A DNA stretch of 64,000 nt from positions 14,660,088 to 14,724,087 of the forward strand of contig CM037593.1 of assembly GCA_021018995.1 (NCBI GenBank), in the 5' to 3' direction. The notes under the pieces were generated by a model that was not told where the DNA came from, did no database searches, and saw only the letters and a list, made by a program, of their open reading frames with translations. Origin of the DNA: Chloranthus sessilifolius. Taxonomy: Eukaryota; Streptophyta; Magnoliopsida; Chloranthales; Chloranthaceae. Shown in pieces: positions 1-10,369 of the stretch (its first letter is position 1; every line of letters begins with the position of its first letter). The position numbers and the translations under genes were made by a program.

Positions 1-42
1 ACGACTTAGACCAAGGAAAGAAGGGCCAATGATCAAGCCACC
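1..42 (-). CDS. CHX: CHX cation/H+ antiporter copy 1, start of exon 2 (partial, runs off left edge)
   Basis: Read on the minus strand, a 3' splice site (AAG before GGT) at 43-45 opens the frame GGLIIGPSFLGLSR. This is the glycine-rich loop after the first helix of CHX proteins, and it matches exon 2 of the two other copies at the same splice position (14277 and 45834). The rest of exon 2 and exon 3 lie left of the window, so integrity cannot be judged. It should join exon 1 at 1759-1977 across a 1.7-kb intron. Confidence 0.75.
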
Positions 43-129
43 CTTCAAAACAAATCATCACAAATATAAGAGAATAATACAGATGTAAATTCATTATAAA
101 AATAAAAATACATCCACATTGCGCTAAGC

Positions 130-500
130 AAGGTGTTTATGGGTATACCATAAGACGGTCAAAATTTGATTCCATATGGCACACCTCCCAAAAATGAAGG
201 TGGCCATGGGCATACGTTCAACTGTGATTCTCGGGTTACTTTTTAAGATGTTTGTCAAGTGCAACCAGCATCTAAACACTAATGGTATGGCTATAATCTC
301 AAGACCTATTTTGCGAAAGATTGGGAAGAAAAATGATCTTCATCATCGTATACAAAGCAATCAATGGATTTCGCACATGCAAACTCTCATTGCAAACAAA
401 AAACATCTAATCAATGGTTTTCTCACAATCAAATAAATGTAATTATTTTAACGGAAGAAATTAAAGTGCATCAATTGGATGGGTTGAATGCTCTCGAATA
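130..500 (+). repeat. Copy of a dispersed repeat family
   Basis: Shares phrases with many other places: 'attccatatggcacac', 'tgatcttcatcatc' and 'gtgcatcaattggatgg'. Related stretches occur at about 2690-2880, 34400-34642 continuing at 35679, 38300-38420, 39120-39370, 41640-41770, and once in each 1.6-kb unit at 48-54 kb. There is no coding potential. The element type is unknown. The 34.4-kb copy is interrupted by a TRIM insertion, so this family is older than the TRIM. Confidence 0.5.
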
Positions 501-552
501 GTGATTTTTTCTTTTGGCTAATCACATCCTTTTTTTATTAGAAAGCCTATGG

Positions 553-898
553 TTGTGTTTTGCATAGCTCTTTGTCAGCTCCTTGCCATAACCAGATATA
601 CTTGCTTTAGCAGGCTCCCTTTCTCCTTACTAACTCCCTGCAAAACAGGATGTACCTGCTCTAGTAGCTACCTCTCTGCTCTATGCTAACTCCCTGCCAG
701 AGCAAATAAAATATGCTTTGATAAGGAGTGAACAGAGTGCAGAGAAAAATTGTTGGAACAGGTAAATCTTGCTTTGCAGAGAGTAAGCAAGGAGAAGAGA
801 GACCTGCTAAAGCAGGTAGCAGGAAGTTAACAAAGAGAAAGGGAACCTGCTAAAGCAGGTAAACCCTACTTTAACAGAGAGAGCTATGCCAAAAATAG
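553..898. mobile_element. Foldback element with internal dyads
   Basis: The left end (ttttgcatagctctttgt) reads as an inverted copy of the right end (agagctatgccaaaaat), and similarity continues inward through tttagcagg and ccctttctcctt words on both arms. Two copies of ACCTGCTAAAGCAGGT (from 802 and 845) and related CTGCTTTAGCAGG words lie inside. It sits in intron 1 of CHX copy 1. I found no clear target duplication. Confidence 0.5.
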
Positions 899-1198
899 CT
901 TATATCTCCAAGGCGATTCCCAACTCATAGGGACCCTATAATAATAACAATAATGCTAATAATAATAATAATTAGATTTGAAATATATATGTGTGCAAGT
1001 CAAAAACATTACACGCGAATACTAGATCACTTGCCACATGGCACATAATCACGAGTTGCACACATAGTCACAAAATCGGGGTTCGGCAATAGTTCGGCGA
1101 GGTTAAAATTCAGAAAAATCCGACAAAATCGGGAAGTTTGGGGAAATATTCGGAGGAAAAATCGGTGAGAAAAATTAAAAATTAAAATAAAAAGATTT

Positions 1199-1203
<5 letters not shown>

Positions 1204-1273
<70 letters not shown>
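1204..1273. repeat. (AT)n microsatellite
   Basis: About 35 uninterrupted AT dinucleotides inside CHX copy 1 intron 1. Confidence 0.95.
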
Positions 1274-1277
<4 letters not shown>

Positions 1278-1758
1278 GTTTGTCACAAATTTTTTGAAAA
1301 ATCCAGGAATTATTCGCGAAGTTCGGTGATTTGGCGAACTTTCGAAATATTCACGAATAATTCAGGAGACCTTAAATTCGTGAATTATTCGCGAATTTAT
1401 CAAAAATTTGGTGATTTTTGTGACTTATGGTTGCACAACATCCTGGAAGGCTTCACCAATATTTCTTAGGTTCTTAGAATATATTAAAATAAAAAACTTT
1501 AGACTTTTAAATTCTTGATTTCATGAGTCAAAGATATGTGCTTTCTATTAAAAAATTAACTACTGAAAATTTTCACCTTAGACCACAAAATCACTCGGTA
1601 GAAGAATAATTTTTTTAATTTCTTTTTCAGATGGTCAATAATTGACCTTTTGTATGTAAACATGGCACCCGATCCTTGTATCTAAACAAAAATGCTTCAT
1701 ACTATCAACTAATTTGCATCTACAAAGGGAGATAAAAGGGGGAGGAGAAGAATCTAAC

Positions 1759-1977
1759 CATAATCTCGGAAACAACTTTGGGCAATTTAAGAGGGTTGAT
1801 TAAGGACCCGACCATGCGAGTGAAGGTGGTGACGAGTGAGATCTGCAACAGTAGAAGAGGGACCGCATATTGTGTAGAGTCGTGGTCGTTCCATACGCCT
1901 GTGGAGTAGGGCTGTTTTGGAATACATAACGACATGGGAAGCGGAGCTTCAATTCGGTAGTTGGGTGGAAGAGGCAT
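1759..1977 (-). CDS. CHX: CHX cation/H+ antiporter copy 1, exon 1
   Basis: A 73-codon open exon starts at the ATG at 1977 (MPLPPNYR...) and ends at SEIM, followed by a GTTAGA donor at 1758. It contains the family's pre-helix motif CIPKQPYSTGVWN, a first membrane helix rich in Leu (VPLLLLQISLVTTFTR), and the basic PLKLPKVVSEI stretch before the glycine loop of exon 2. Exon 1 of copies 2 and 3 aligns over its whole length. This is the least damaged exon 1 apart from unit D at 53 kb. A SINE has inserted about 32 bp upstream of the ATG, which may change the leader or promoter. Confidence 0.75.
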
Positions 1978-2008
1978 TGCAGGAGCAAGGAGAAGAACAA
2001 TCTCAAGG

Positions 2009-2206
2009 GGTTAGGTGAGCTGGCCAGGTACTTGCCTCCAAAAGCAGGAGACTTATGTTCAAATCCCCTCGCCTGGCCTCTTGTGGCTACCCTAGAGATT
2101 TATATTCCGTGTTGTCCCAGTATTTGCTAACTTGGGGTGGGCATGTATACCTGGGATTAGGTGAGTGCTCTAAGAGGCCCGAATACCTAGGTTATTAAAA
2201 AAAAAA
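2009..2206 (+). mobile_element. tRNA-derived SINE
   Basis: A box-like ttaggtgagctgg is followed about 40 bp on by a B box-like tgttcaaatccc, then a unique body and an A-rich tail (ttattaaaaaaaaaa). This is the layout of a plant tRNA-derived SINE of about 200 bp. It lies immediately upstream of CHX copy 1 exon 1, on the opposite strand, and separates the ATG from a GA-rich tract (2207-2222) that resembles the GA-rich leader of the other copies. I could not fix a target duplication. Confidence 0.6.
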
Positions 2207-4150
2207 GAGAGAGAGAGAGAAAGAAATGCCGAAAATAATGGGTTGACGAATTTGCAAATTCAAGGTTGAAGCTCACTATAAAAGGAGAAAAAATCTGATT
2301 TGTAAATAACTGGAAATGATAGAGCTAAAGAGGAAGTCGCTGGAGACCGTTGGTTTCTTATTTTGTGCACGAAATACAGTTGTCTTAGTTGGCATTCGGT
2401 ACCCGATCAGAGACCGAGAATGGAATCTCATGAGAAACGGTACCATTATTTACACCCACTAAACTGTGACCTCACCCTAGCTCCTCATGTCGGCATGCAT
2501 TTACCCTTGAACTCATGACCAAATTCTTTAACTTTTTTAAAATGTCACCAGTAATTTGTGAGTTTTCATAAACAAATAAAATTATAAATTCTACCCAACT
2601 TTGTCAAAATTTGTAAATTTTCAAGAAGGGTACCTTCATTTATAACATAAGATTCTTGATGGTCAAACCGCATTTCACGTGCTTAAACCCATGACTGCTT
2701 TAGTTAGATGATAGAGATCTTTTTTCCTCTCAATCTTTGATACAATAGATCTTTTATTTTATAATAGATCTTGACATCATGGGGCCTACCATCATCCGGG
2801 TCAGATTTTATTCCACATGGCACACTTCCACAAAAATGAACATGATCATGGGTGGATTTTGGATCAAGAGACAAAAGAATATCTCAATATATCACTCGAT
2901 TCAAAGAAGACAACTGTATAAACATGCGCAACGGTAGTTGAGCTGGAAAAATCTTGGGCTGTAAATGAAGGTACCCTTTCGAGAATTATTCACAATTTTT
3001 CTGAATTTTCCAAAAAAAATTCTCAAATTGACAAATCTTTATTTTTTTAATTTTTCAGTTGTTATTTTGACATTTTTTTAATTTAATAAATTTAACCTTT
3101 TTTCCTCAAATTTGAGGAATTTTACCAGATTTTTTCCCAGCTGATTTATCCCCGAATCCTCGACTTGGTCACTTTGTTTGGAATAATATTTGCATCATAA
3201 AATCTGTCAAATTATTAGGAACACATAAAATATATCCCCAGGAGCAAGAATGTTGGTGCTCTATACCTAATACAAACTCAAGTTAGTTGTCCACACGTGA
3301 TACGGTTGTGAGATGGAAACTATTGCCACATGTATGGTTGACCCAATCATTGGACCGTTTCGTTGTAGAGTGGAAAGGTTTGTTATTCCATGCGACTTAC
3401 AAAGAAAATAGGATATCATTATTTGCAACCAAATATTTTGTACGAACAATCGAGTGAAAATCGAGTGAAAATCGTTGACTGCCTCAAATCACACGATGGA
3501 GTTCATTTTTTCGTTCTCCTAAAATTAGTGCCTCAAATCAAATCTGACTGTTTAATAGGTACACCATAAGATTCAATGGGTAGCCACATAGAAGGGTGTG
3601 GTGGGGGTGCTCAAGCCCCCACTTAACTCTAGAGTTTCTACAAAGTATGGTTCTTAAACAACATTTGTTTATATATAAGCCCCCAAATCTATAATATAGA
3701 AGCCTCCAAATCAATGATAAAATAACTATTAACATATATATTGATCATTTGTAGCCCCCACCATAAAAAATTTCTGGCTATGCCCCTGATGAGATTGGAC
3801 TGAAAAAAGTTCTCCATCTAATGATTCGAAGCACTTGAAGGTGTTCATGAAAAAAAAAACCTTTATCGTAGAGATATAGAATATTTGGTTGCAAATAAAT
3901 ATAACAATATCTTTGAATACATCTTACTCTTTTATGATCAGCATTTTTATGGTCATGCTTGCATAATAGTTGACTATGACCTTCTCATGGGCGAGTAGAC
4001 CCCCACAGGGCAATGATTTGATCTTTAATAACATTTGTAGTCATTGGATAGGAGAGAATCTTGACTTTCACTATTTTCATTTTTATTGGATGGCATTTAG
4101 TTAAGATTCTCTCTTATCCGATGAGTGCAAATGTAGTTGTACATGAAATC

Positions 4151-4293
4151 CATTACAAAAATAAGTTGTTTCAGTGGCAATAAAAAACTATCACTATTAA
4201 CAAAAAAATTGTCGCTACTAGTCTTGTCGTTATTAAAACAATACATTTTTTTGTTAATAATAATAATTTTTAATAATCTTATTTTTTGTAGTG
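4151..4293. mobile_element. CACTA-type MITE, degenerate left end
   Basis: Right end cttattttttgtagtg; left end cattacaaaaataag, one base off the CACTACAAAAATAAG seen in the next copy. The body carries tgtcgctact and tcagtggcaa words shared with the other copies. No clean 3-bp duplication. Family: CACTA/EnSpm by terminal motif (inference). Confidence 0.6.
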
Positions 4294-4428
4294 CTACAGA
4301 ATCAACCAATTACACCTAATCATTGCCTTGACTATAGTGATCCGTGTTTAAAATTTAATATTTCATGGAATAAATAAATGCAAAAAAATATTTTTTCAAG
4401 ATATTTTCCCTATTTTAAAAAACGCATT

Positions 4429-4581
4429 CACTACAAAAATAAGGTGTTTCAGCGGCACTTGCTATTAAGACATTTTTTTATAATGACAGGACTAACAGCG
4501 GTAGGTTTTTATAACGACAGAACTATTAGAAGCAGTTTTTTGTTTAAAAAATTTCCACTAATAGACTTACTTTTTGTAGTG
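4429..4581. mobile_element. CACTA-type MITE with ATT target duplication
   Basis: Starts CACTACAAAAATAAG and ends CTTACTTTTTGTAGTG, flanked on both sides by ATT (4426-4428 and 4582-4584). Terminal CACTA and a 3-bp duplication are the hallmarks of CACTA elements. At 153 bp it cannot code for a transposase. Confidence 0.8.
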
Positions 4582-5219
4582 ATTTTAATTGAAAATGTTT
4601 TATTTTTTTCCTGTTTAAAACAAGTGTTTGATCATAATATATAAATTATATATTTTTTTCTGATTATTAATATTTTATAATTTTTTTAATTTTCAATATT
4701 TTTTTTCGTCTTTCTCCAAAATTAATTTATCGTTTTTGCTGCAACATATTTCCAGAGCAGTTTTATTCTTTTGCCTAGACTTAAACTAAATATAGCCTTT
4801 ATAGTTAAATATGTGAAAGGTCATTGAGTACCCAGTGACCGCTGAAGGAGATTTTGACCGCTTCACAGGATCGGTGATCCGAGCACCACTGGAACTGCTA
4901 GAGGCACTTTTGCCCACTAAAATATCAGCTAGCCAACATAATTATTTAGGAACATGCAAATTATGAAACTACAGTTTTGATGTTTTACCTATGGGACCCA
5001 ACTCTCTGACCGTCATTTAAGCATCAAATAGTATTTAACCCATCTTATACCATTTGTTGGCTTATGATCTTGAAAATTCATATCGTCAAGTGATATATCA
5101 TCAATTGAAGGGCTATCGATACCGATCGAATGATTTACATCCACTTATTAGCATGATCCTTTACACTAAGGCCTTGTTTGATAGCAAGGAAACTCCAAAG
5201 AGGAAATGAAATCAATTTC

Positions 5220-5355
5220 CACTACAAAAAATAAGATTATTAGCGGCAATTTTTTTAACAATAGTGTCGCTACCAAAAACTGTCGCTAATAATCTTGTAG
5301 CAACCAAAAAATGCCTTAATAGCAAGTACCGCTGAAACTCCTTATTTTTGTAGTG
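5220..5355. mobile_element. CACTA-type MITE with TTC target duplication
   Basis: CACTACAAAAAATAAG at the left and CTTATTTTTGTAGTG at the right, with TTC on both flanks (5217-5219 and 5356-5358). The 136-bp body shares ctgtcgctaataatctt and agtaccgctgaaac words with the other copies. Confidence 0.8.
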
Positions 5356-5671
5356 TTCCTAGTTGATTTCCTCTAGAAATAGATTTTTCACAGTTTGATT
5401 AGTGTAGAAATAACTTTTAGTGGAAATTGATTTATCTTGTTTGATTAGTATGCTTGAAAAAGAATTTGAAAATAAGTTTTTAAGTTTGGATCATATATTT
5501 TTTACTTTTATTAAAGTAGAAGTTAGTTTGAACAAATATTTAGTGAGAAAAGAAGAAAAAAATTTATTTAGTAAAATACCTAACTTATTACTTCGTGTTA
5601 CACTAGTCATAGATTGACTTTTTTTTTTTTTTAAATCATAATCAAAGTTAAATATTAACCAATAAATTTTT

Positions 5672-6071
5672 GAGAGCCATTACTTGCACTCGGAAACTTG
5701 GCCCTTGCACCGAAGTTAAAGAATAACTTAGTATTTTAGGGATATGTGATGATGAAAATGCAATATGAGCCGTCCGATTTGAAGTTCATGATTTAGAGAT
5801 ATTTAGTAAATAAGATTGGATCGAAAACATGATCTTTATCATATGATTTATTATAGTCATATGTTGAATTAGATAATAGCCTTTGACTATAATTAATCAC
5901 ATGACGAAGATTATGTTTTGTACTAATCTTTTGCACTTAGTATCTTTAAATCCTGGCCGTTAAATCAAACGATTTAGATGGTGTTTTCAAATAATAGAGG
6001 CCACCAAACTTACAAGTCTTTGTTTAAATTCAGTGCAAGGGCCAAGTTTTCGAGTGCAAGTAATGACTCCC
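5672..6071. mobile_element. Foldback MITE, about 400 bp
   Basis: The left arm starts gagagccattacttgcactc and the right arm ends gagtgcaagtaatgactccc, with cttggcccttgcac and its complement just inside. The inner sequence also folds (atttagagatatttag against the stretch near 5935). A related hairpin lies at about 54960-55340. The flanks do not show an obvious duplication, so the superfamily is uncertain; a Mutator relative is possible. Confidence 0.6.
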
Positions 6072-7181
6072 TTCCCATGCTCATTTGATTTGTACAATTC
6101 TACGACATATATGTAGCTCAAACGGCCGAGGCAATTAAAGATTGTCAAATAGATGGACCAGATGTAGCCTTCAATCTAAATGTATCGGTGTGTGTATATA
6201 TATAACAGTACACTGCACTCGGGTGCTAGATACATGCCACGTGACATGATCAACTCAAAACAACTCAATTAGGTATATTGATTTTAGGCATTGTTAACAT
6301 TTTTAACGGTGGATATGCATTAGATAGAGCCCAATTTTTTTGGATAATACCTAATTGTCATTATTCAAGTTGTCGTTGTACCCGATCCTTATGATTGATA
6401 GCACGTGGTACCCAAACGGTTTGAGTGTAACTTTTTTTGCTCCAGTCGAGTGTTAAGTCTCCGGCCTCTATATAAGCTGAGAAGGCGGAAGTTGGGAACC
6501 GGACGAAACAATTAGATTTTTCGTTTGTCTTGAGGTTTCAAAAATTAATGACATTATTAAAGGGGTACTTTGCTTGCAACCATGACTATGAAGAAAGGAC
6601 TCATGGTTGCCAATTTTGGTAACAAAGCGTAAGTGGTTAAGCCTGTTTGTTTTGTCTCCCTTAATCTCTCATCCTAAACAAACCTCTCTTTCTATTTCCA
6701 CTTGCATAGCACGTGCCACCCATTAGTATATATAATGATTTCATGAGACAATTAGATGCAACAATTGCCTTTGACTTTTTAAAGGCAGGTGAAGGAACAT
6801 GCAACCAATAAGATCTCAACTCATGGGTTCATCTCATGACTCAGGTTAGGATATTATTATCCTAAACTCGAGAGCTCATATTGATTGTATGTGCTTTCAA
6901 CTTATTTTGAAAAGTCAAAAGTTAGTTGTTGCAGCCAATAGTCCCAAGAATTAGAGTGCGAGGATCATTACCATACCCTTGCCTTCTTGGCAAAAAAGAA
7001 ATAGATTACATAAATTGATATCAATTAAAGAGGTTACATGCTTGGTGCATTATAGCTAATCTAATTAGGGAATAAAATTTTCTCCTTTACTTAGCAAACA
7101 GATAAAAAGAAGAGATTAAATACTTGCAAGATAGATTATTTTTAATAATATACAATTTCCATAGCCAATGAATCCATTTAC

Positions 7182-8309
7182 CTATAAAGCATGTATATAT
7201 GTTCCTGCTGCTGTATGTTGTTGAATTACCGAAACAGATGGAATACCCCTAAAATCTATTGAGACAATAATGTCTCCCAACACTCCCAACTCTGGGTTTT
7301 CAATCCATTCCATCATCTCTTCTCTGAGCATTGAGCTAGCCTCATGCCTTCTCCCTACGATCAAAAGATCGTAGTCTCCCTCCATCGAACGAATTGCACC
7401 AAATATTGCTTCTGCATCTTTCACAATCTCCTCTCTATAAACAATATGGTTGTTGGCATTATTCCTATTACGACATTGTGTAATCAACTCTTCATCGTTC
7501 TTCCTCTCCACCATGTTATCCCACTCATCATCCAATGGAAGAAGTCGCAAAATGGTGAGACTAATATCCAACCGTTTGGCCATTCTAGCCGCATACGCTA
7601 GAGCCTCTCGATCATCGGCACCACCTAAAAAAATCACTCCAATGTGGTTTGGGGCCTTCACAAAATTGACACATGTGGTGCTTCTATCACCACAGTTGAC
7701 GAGGATTCCAACTGAACAAGAGGCTTCATTGAGAACATTAGGGTTTACAATTCGGAAAGCTTTATCAACTGCTCCCAAGTCACCGCCGTCATATCTAACT
7801 TTCTTGTGGAATGGAAGGATTATGAGGGATGCCTTCTTTTCTAATGCAACTGCGCAAATGTCTTCGTGCATGGTGAGGAAAGGGGACACTGAGATGAAAG
7901 GCCAGATTATGACTCGACCAGCACTTTGTTTCTCGTAAATTTTGAAGGCATTGAAAATGCGATCTGTGGATGCAGGGTTCACAGGCCTTTTATGATGATC
8001 ATAGGCTGCAAGCATTGAAGTGGCTCGACCGACGAGCTCGATCAGGTGAAGTACATAGACACAAATGGGGTTACCCACAGTGCCATTGGAGGCTTGAAGA
8101 ACACTGATGATCGATGGGACATTTTCTTCAGTGTGGGTGCACGTTAGTATGGAGAGTTCGGTATTGGGTTTCGAATTTTGGATCGTTCTTCTGGTACTCG
8201 ACTCTGATGCTCTATTAGGCATATAAACGTATCTCACAAAAAGCATTGTTATTACTGTTATCAACAGAGTCGAGCACACCATTATGTCATAAGTCACATT
8301 ATCAACAGC
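7182..8309 (-). pseudogene. CHX: CHX copy 2, exon 3 (still open, in a broken gene)
   Basis: A 375-codon open exon runs from a CAG acceptor (minus strand, at 8310) to the TAA at 7184-7182. It opens AVDNVTYDIMVCSTLL, the last membrane helix, then RYVYMPNRAS. Two regions resembling universal stress protein folds follow (ELSILTCTHTEENVPS, then IFLGGADDREALAYAARMA) and the C-terminal GDYDLLIVGRRH motif that is typical of CHX proteins. Exon 3 of copy 3 (43522-44646) matches throughout. The exon itself has no stop or frameshift, but exons 1 and 2 of this gene are disrupted, so a functional antiporter is not expected. Confidence 0.85.
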
Positions 8310-9013
8310 CTGCATTTAGTAAATACCACAAAGTAAATTATTATCCAATAATTTTCCTTAGAAACTATATATGCAAGAAATAGTGTATGTGAGGTTAAAA
8401 GTTTAACTTTTAGAAATAAACAAGATGGCTTAAGGTTAGTTAAGAAAATAGAATATGAACATAATAATGACTGAAGATCACTACATAAGAAAAGACTGAA
8501 ATTGATAATGCTCATGAAGTTCATAAGCTTTTGAAGCACCATTCAGACACCTCTCGACCAACCCAAAACCACTAGACTAACTAACTCTCTCTTGATGGAA
8601 TTAAATCTAATTTTAAGTGTAGTTTTGGTAAAGCAATTTAAGGGCATTTGTTTTTTTTATGTTATATATATGGGCAATTTTGAAAGTTTTGTAAAGTTGT
8701 TACAAACATCTAGAGTGTATTGCGTTGAGTTTCAATATGTTGGAAAAGTTCTATCTCAGTTTTCTACTAAGAGCTCTGTAAATATTTATTGTAAATGAGT
8801 AGAAATGCGTGGAAAAAGTCTAAAAAGGTCCAAGTGCCTAACAAGGTCCCTATGTGTATTAATTTTCTTGTAACAACTTTCATGTAAGAAGTGAAATAGC
8901 TCCTTTTGGAGTTGTTTTAAGGAAGTCAAGGTTAAGATATGAAGCAGATAGTTTTTAGTTAGATTCACCAAATGCCCGCAATGTATGTCTCTCTCCAGAG
9001 GATAGCTTGTACC
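8310..9013 (-). other. Intron 2 of CHX copy 2
   Basis: Non-coding, between exon 3 and the first exon 2 tail. The 5' end shows AAG|GTACAAG at 9013, matching the same donor in copy 3. AT-rich, no feature recognised. Confidence 0.5.
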
Positions 9014-9560
9014 TTATAGTGTCTCATAGCAAGCAAGTTTATCATCTTGGATTGGCCTTTGAAATTCATGATGAATCAGAATCTGAATTCTAGATATGAC
9101 CCCAGATAATAAGGGTCAAGGTCGGCCACTGAGACGATGGGGGGATAAGCTTTAACATCGAGAGGAAAACAACCCGGATCACCAGCTAAGGTCCCTAATT
9201 GACTGCTCAATGATAAAGGAGATAGGGTTGCAGAGAGAGCCAAGAGGTTTGCCAAAGGCATCTTGAAGAAGAGGCAAAGCAATAAGTTCCCCAATAGTTT
9301 TGTAATATATCCGATGATTATGATAAAAATGCAATGCCCACCAGCTCCGAAAATCGCTCACATCAAACACATTAATTTGCAACAAAGCCAATGCATGCAT
9401 AAAACCTAAGAATAAAAAATAAAAATAAATAAATAAACTCGGGTGATAGTCTCAGGCTTCTCCCCAATAGCCGTCCGGTATAGCTATCCCCATAAACAAA
9501 GGCCCTATTGCCAGAGTTAAACCTACAATGTCGCTAACGAAACTTCAGGGGGTGGGTTGG
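9014..9560 (-). pseudogene. CHX: CHX exon 2 tail, degenerate first copy (tail A)
   Basis: Minus-strand fragments of the end of exon 2. They are FIMNFKGQS...NLLAMRHYK ending at a GT donor (9013), then an insertion of roughly 110 bp unrelated to CHX (about 9088-9195), then NVFDVSDF...LPLLQ-like sequence (9195-9400), then a further piece recalling the GIGPMFMG...PDG region (about 9440-9550). It is interrupted and out of frame. A second, better copy of the same exon part follows at 9997-10369, so this is a duplication remnant, perhaps from unequal recombination between CHX genes. Confidence 0.7.
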
Positions 9561-9996
9561 AAGCCGCCATATGTAAGAAAAAACAAACTCACCATAACAC
9601 ACTGGGGATAATTCTGATCGAATAATGATCTCTCCTACTCTTAATTATAAGGGGATTTCTAAATTGAATTTGAGCATGGTTGACATTTAAATGATCTTAC
9701 ACCATTAAAGCTGTTAGAAAAGGGAATGGCCACCAACCGATATGCCCAATGGTACACATCTGTGATCAATCTAAATCGTCCAAGCAGTGTTCCCTCATTG
9801 GTATGTCTCAGTCATAGGATGACGCAAACCATTAGAAAACTAAACTTTAACATCAACAACTAAAAAAAGTATATGCACCACTGTCGATATTAGAGTGATA
9901 TTAGAGTGCACAGATCAAATGGTTCATACCTCCCAAAACAGAGAGATTTTTGGGCCATTTCAGTTTAATATATTACTACACGATGATAGATTTTAC

Positions 9997-10369
9997 CTGA
10001 AATCGCCTCATCATGAGCAAGTTCATCATCTCGGATTGGCCTTTGAAGTTCATGATGAATCCAAGCGCTAACGAATTCCGAAAAGGCATCTTGAAAAAGA
10101 GGCAAGGCAATAAGGTCCCCAACAGCTTCGCAGTGTATCCCATGGTGAGGATGAAATGCAAGGCCCCCCAGCTCACGAAATCTCCCACGTCGAACACATT
10201 AGCAGCAAAACCAACGGATGCATAAAACGCAGGCATAAAAAAATCTCGACTGAACGCCTCTGTCTTCTCCACAACAGTAGCCCCTAAAGGTCGGCCATTC
10301 GGTATAGCTAGCCCCATAAACAGAGGCCCAATCCACGTCGTTAAACCTACAGTGTCGCCAAAATAATGC
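9997..10369 (-). pseudogene. CHX: CHX copy 2, exon 2 3' part (tail B)
   Basis: Minus-strand frame DTVGLTTWIGPLFMGLAIPNG...VEKTE...FFMPAFYA...NVFDVGDFVSWG...FIMNFKGQSEMMNLL, ending at a CAG|GTAAAA donor after 9997. It corresponds to the last five or so membrane segments of the exchanger domain. The 5' side is cut at 10369 by a solo LTR; the frame shifts by one base beside the junction. Copy 3 has PDG where this has PNG. Confidence 0.8.

Larger units (their letters stand above)
43..1758 (-). other. Intron 1 of CHX copy 1
   Basis: Bounded by GT (minus strand, at 1758-1757) and AG (44-43). It is non-coding and filled with repeats: a copy of a dispersed family (about 130-500), a foldback element (about 553-898), an AT microsatellite (1204-1273) and an AT-rich stretch at 1040-1430 with many TTCGG, CGAA and TCGCGA words in both orientations. 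I see no RNA gene. Confidence 0.6.
2207..7181. other. Intergenic DNA between CHX copies 1 and 2
   Basis: No gene is supported. Small open frames here have no recognisable domain and lie in AT-rich repeats. Contents include GA repeats (2207-2222), a dispersed repeat copy (about 2690-2880), a stretch with repeated 'agccccca' words (about 3590-3790), three CACTA-type MITEs (4151-4293, 4429-4581, 5220-5355) and a foldback MITE (5672-6071). I see nothing notable in 6072-7181. Confidence 0.6.

Noticed and set aside
2009..2206. Functional tRNA gene
   Set aside because: A and B box-like motifs but no cloverleaf, and a long A-rich tail; a SINE fits better.
4097..4644. Small open frames of 60-88 codons
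   Set aside because: They overlap CACTA-type MITEs and AT-rich flanks, with no domain.
7344..7938. Plus-strand open frames of 85 and 162 codons
   Set aside because: Antisense shadows of CHX exon 3 on the minus strand; likewise 43684-44355, 11831-12167 and 45119-45901.
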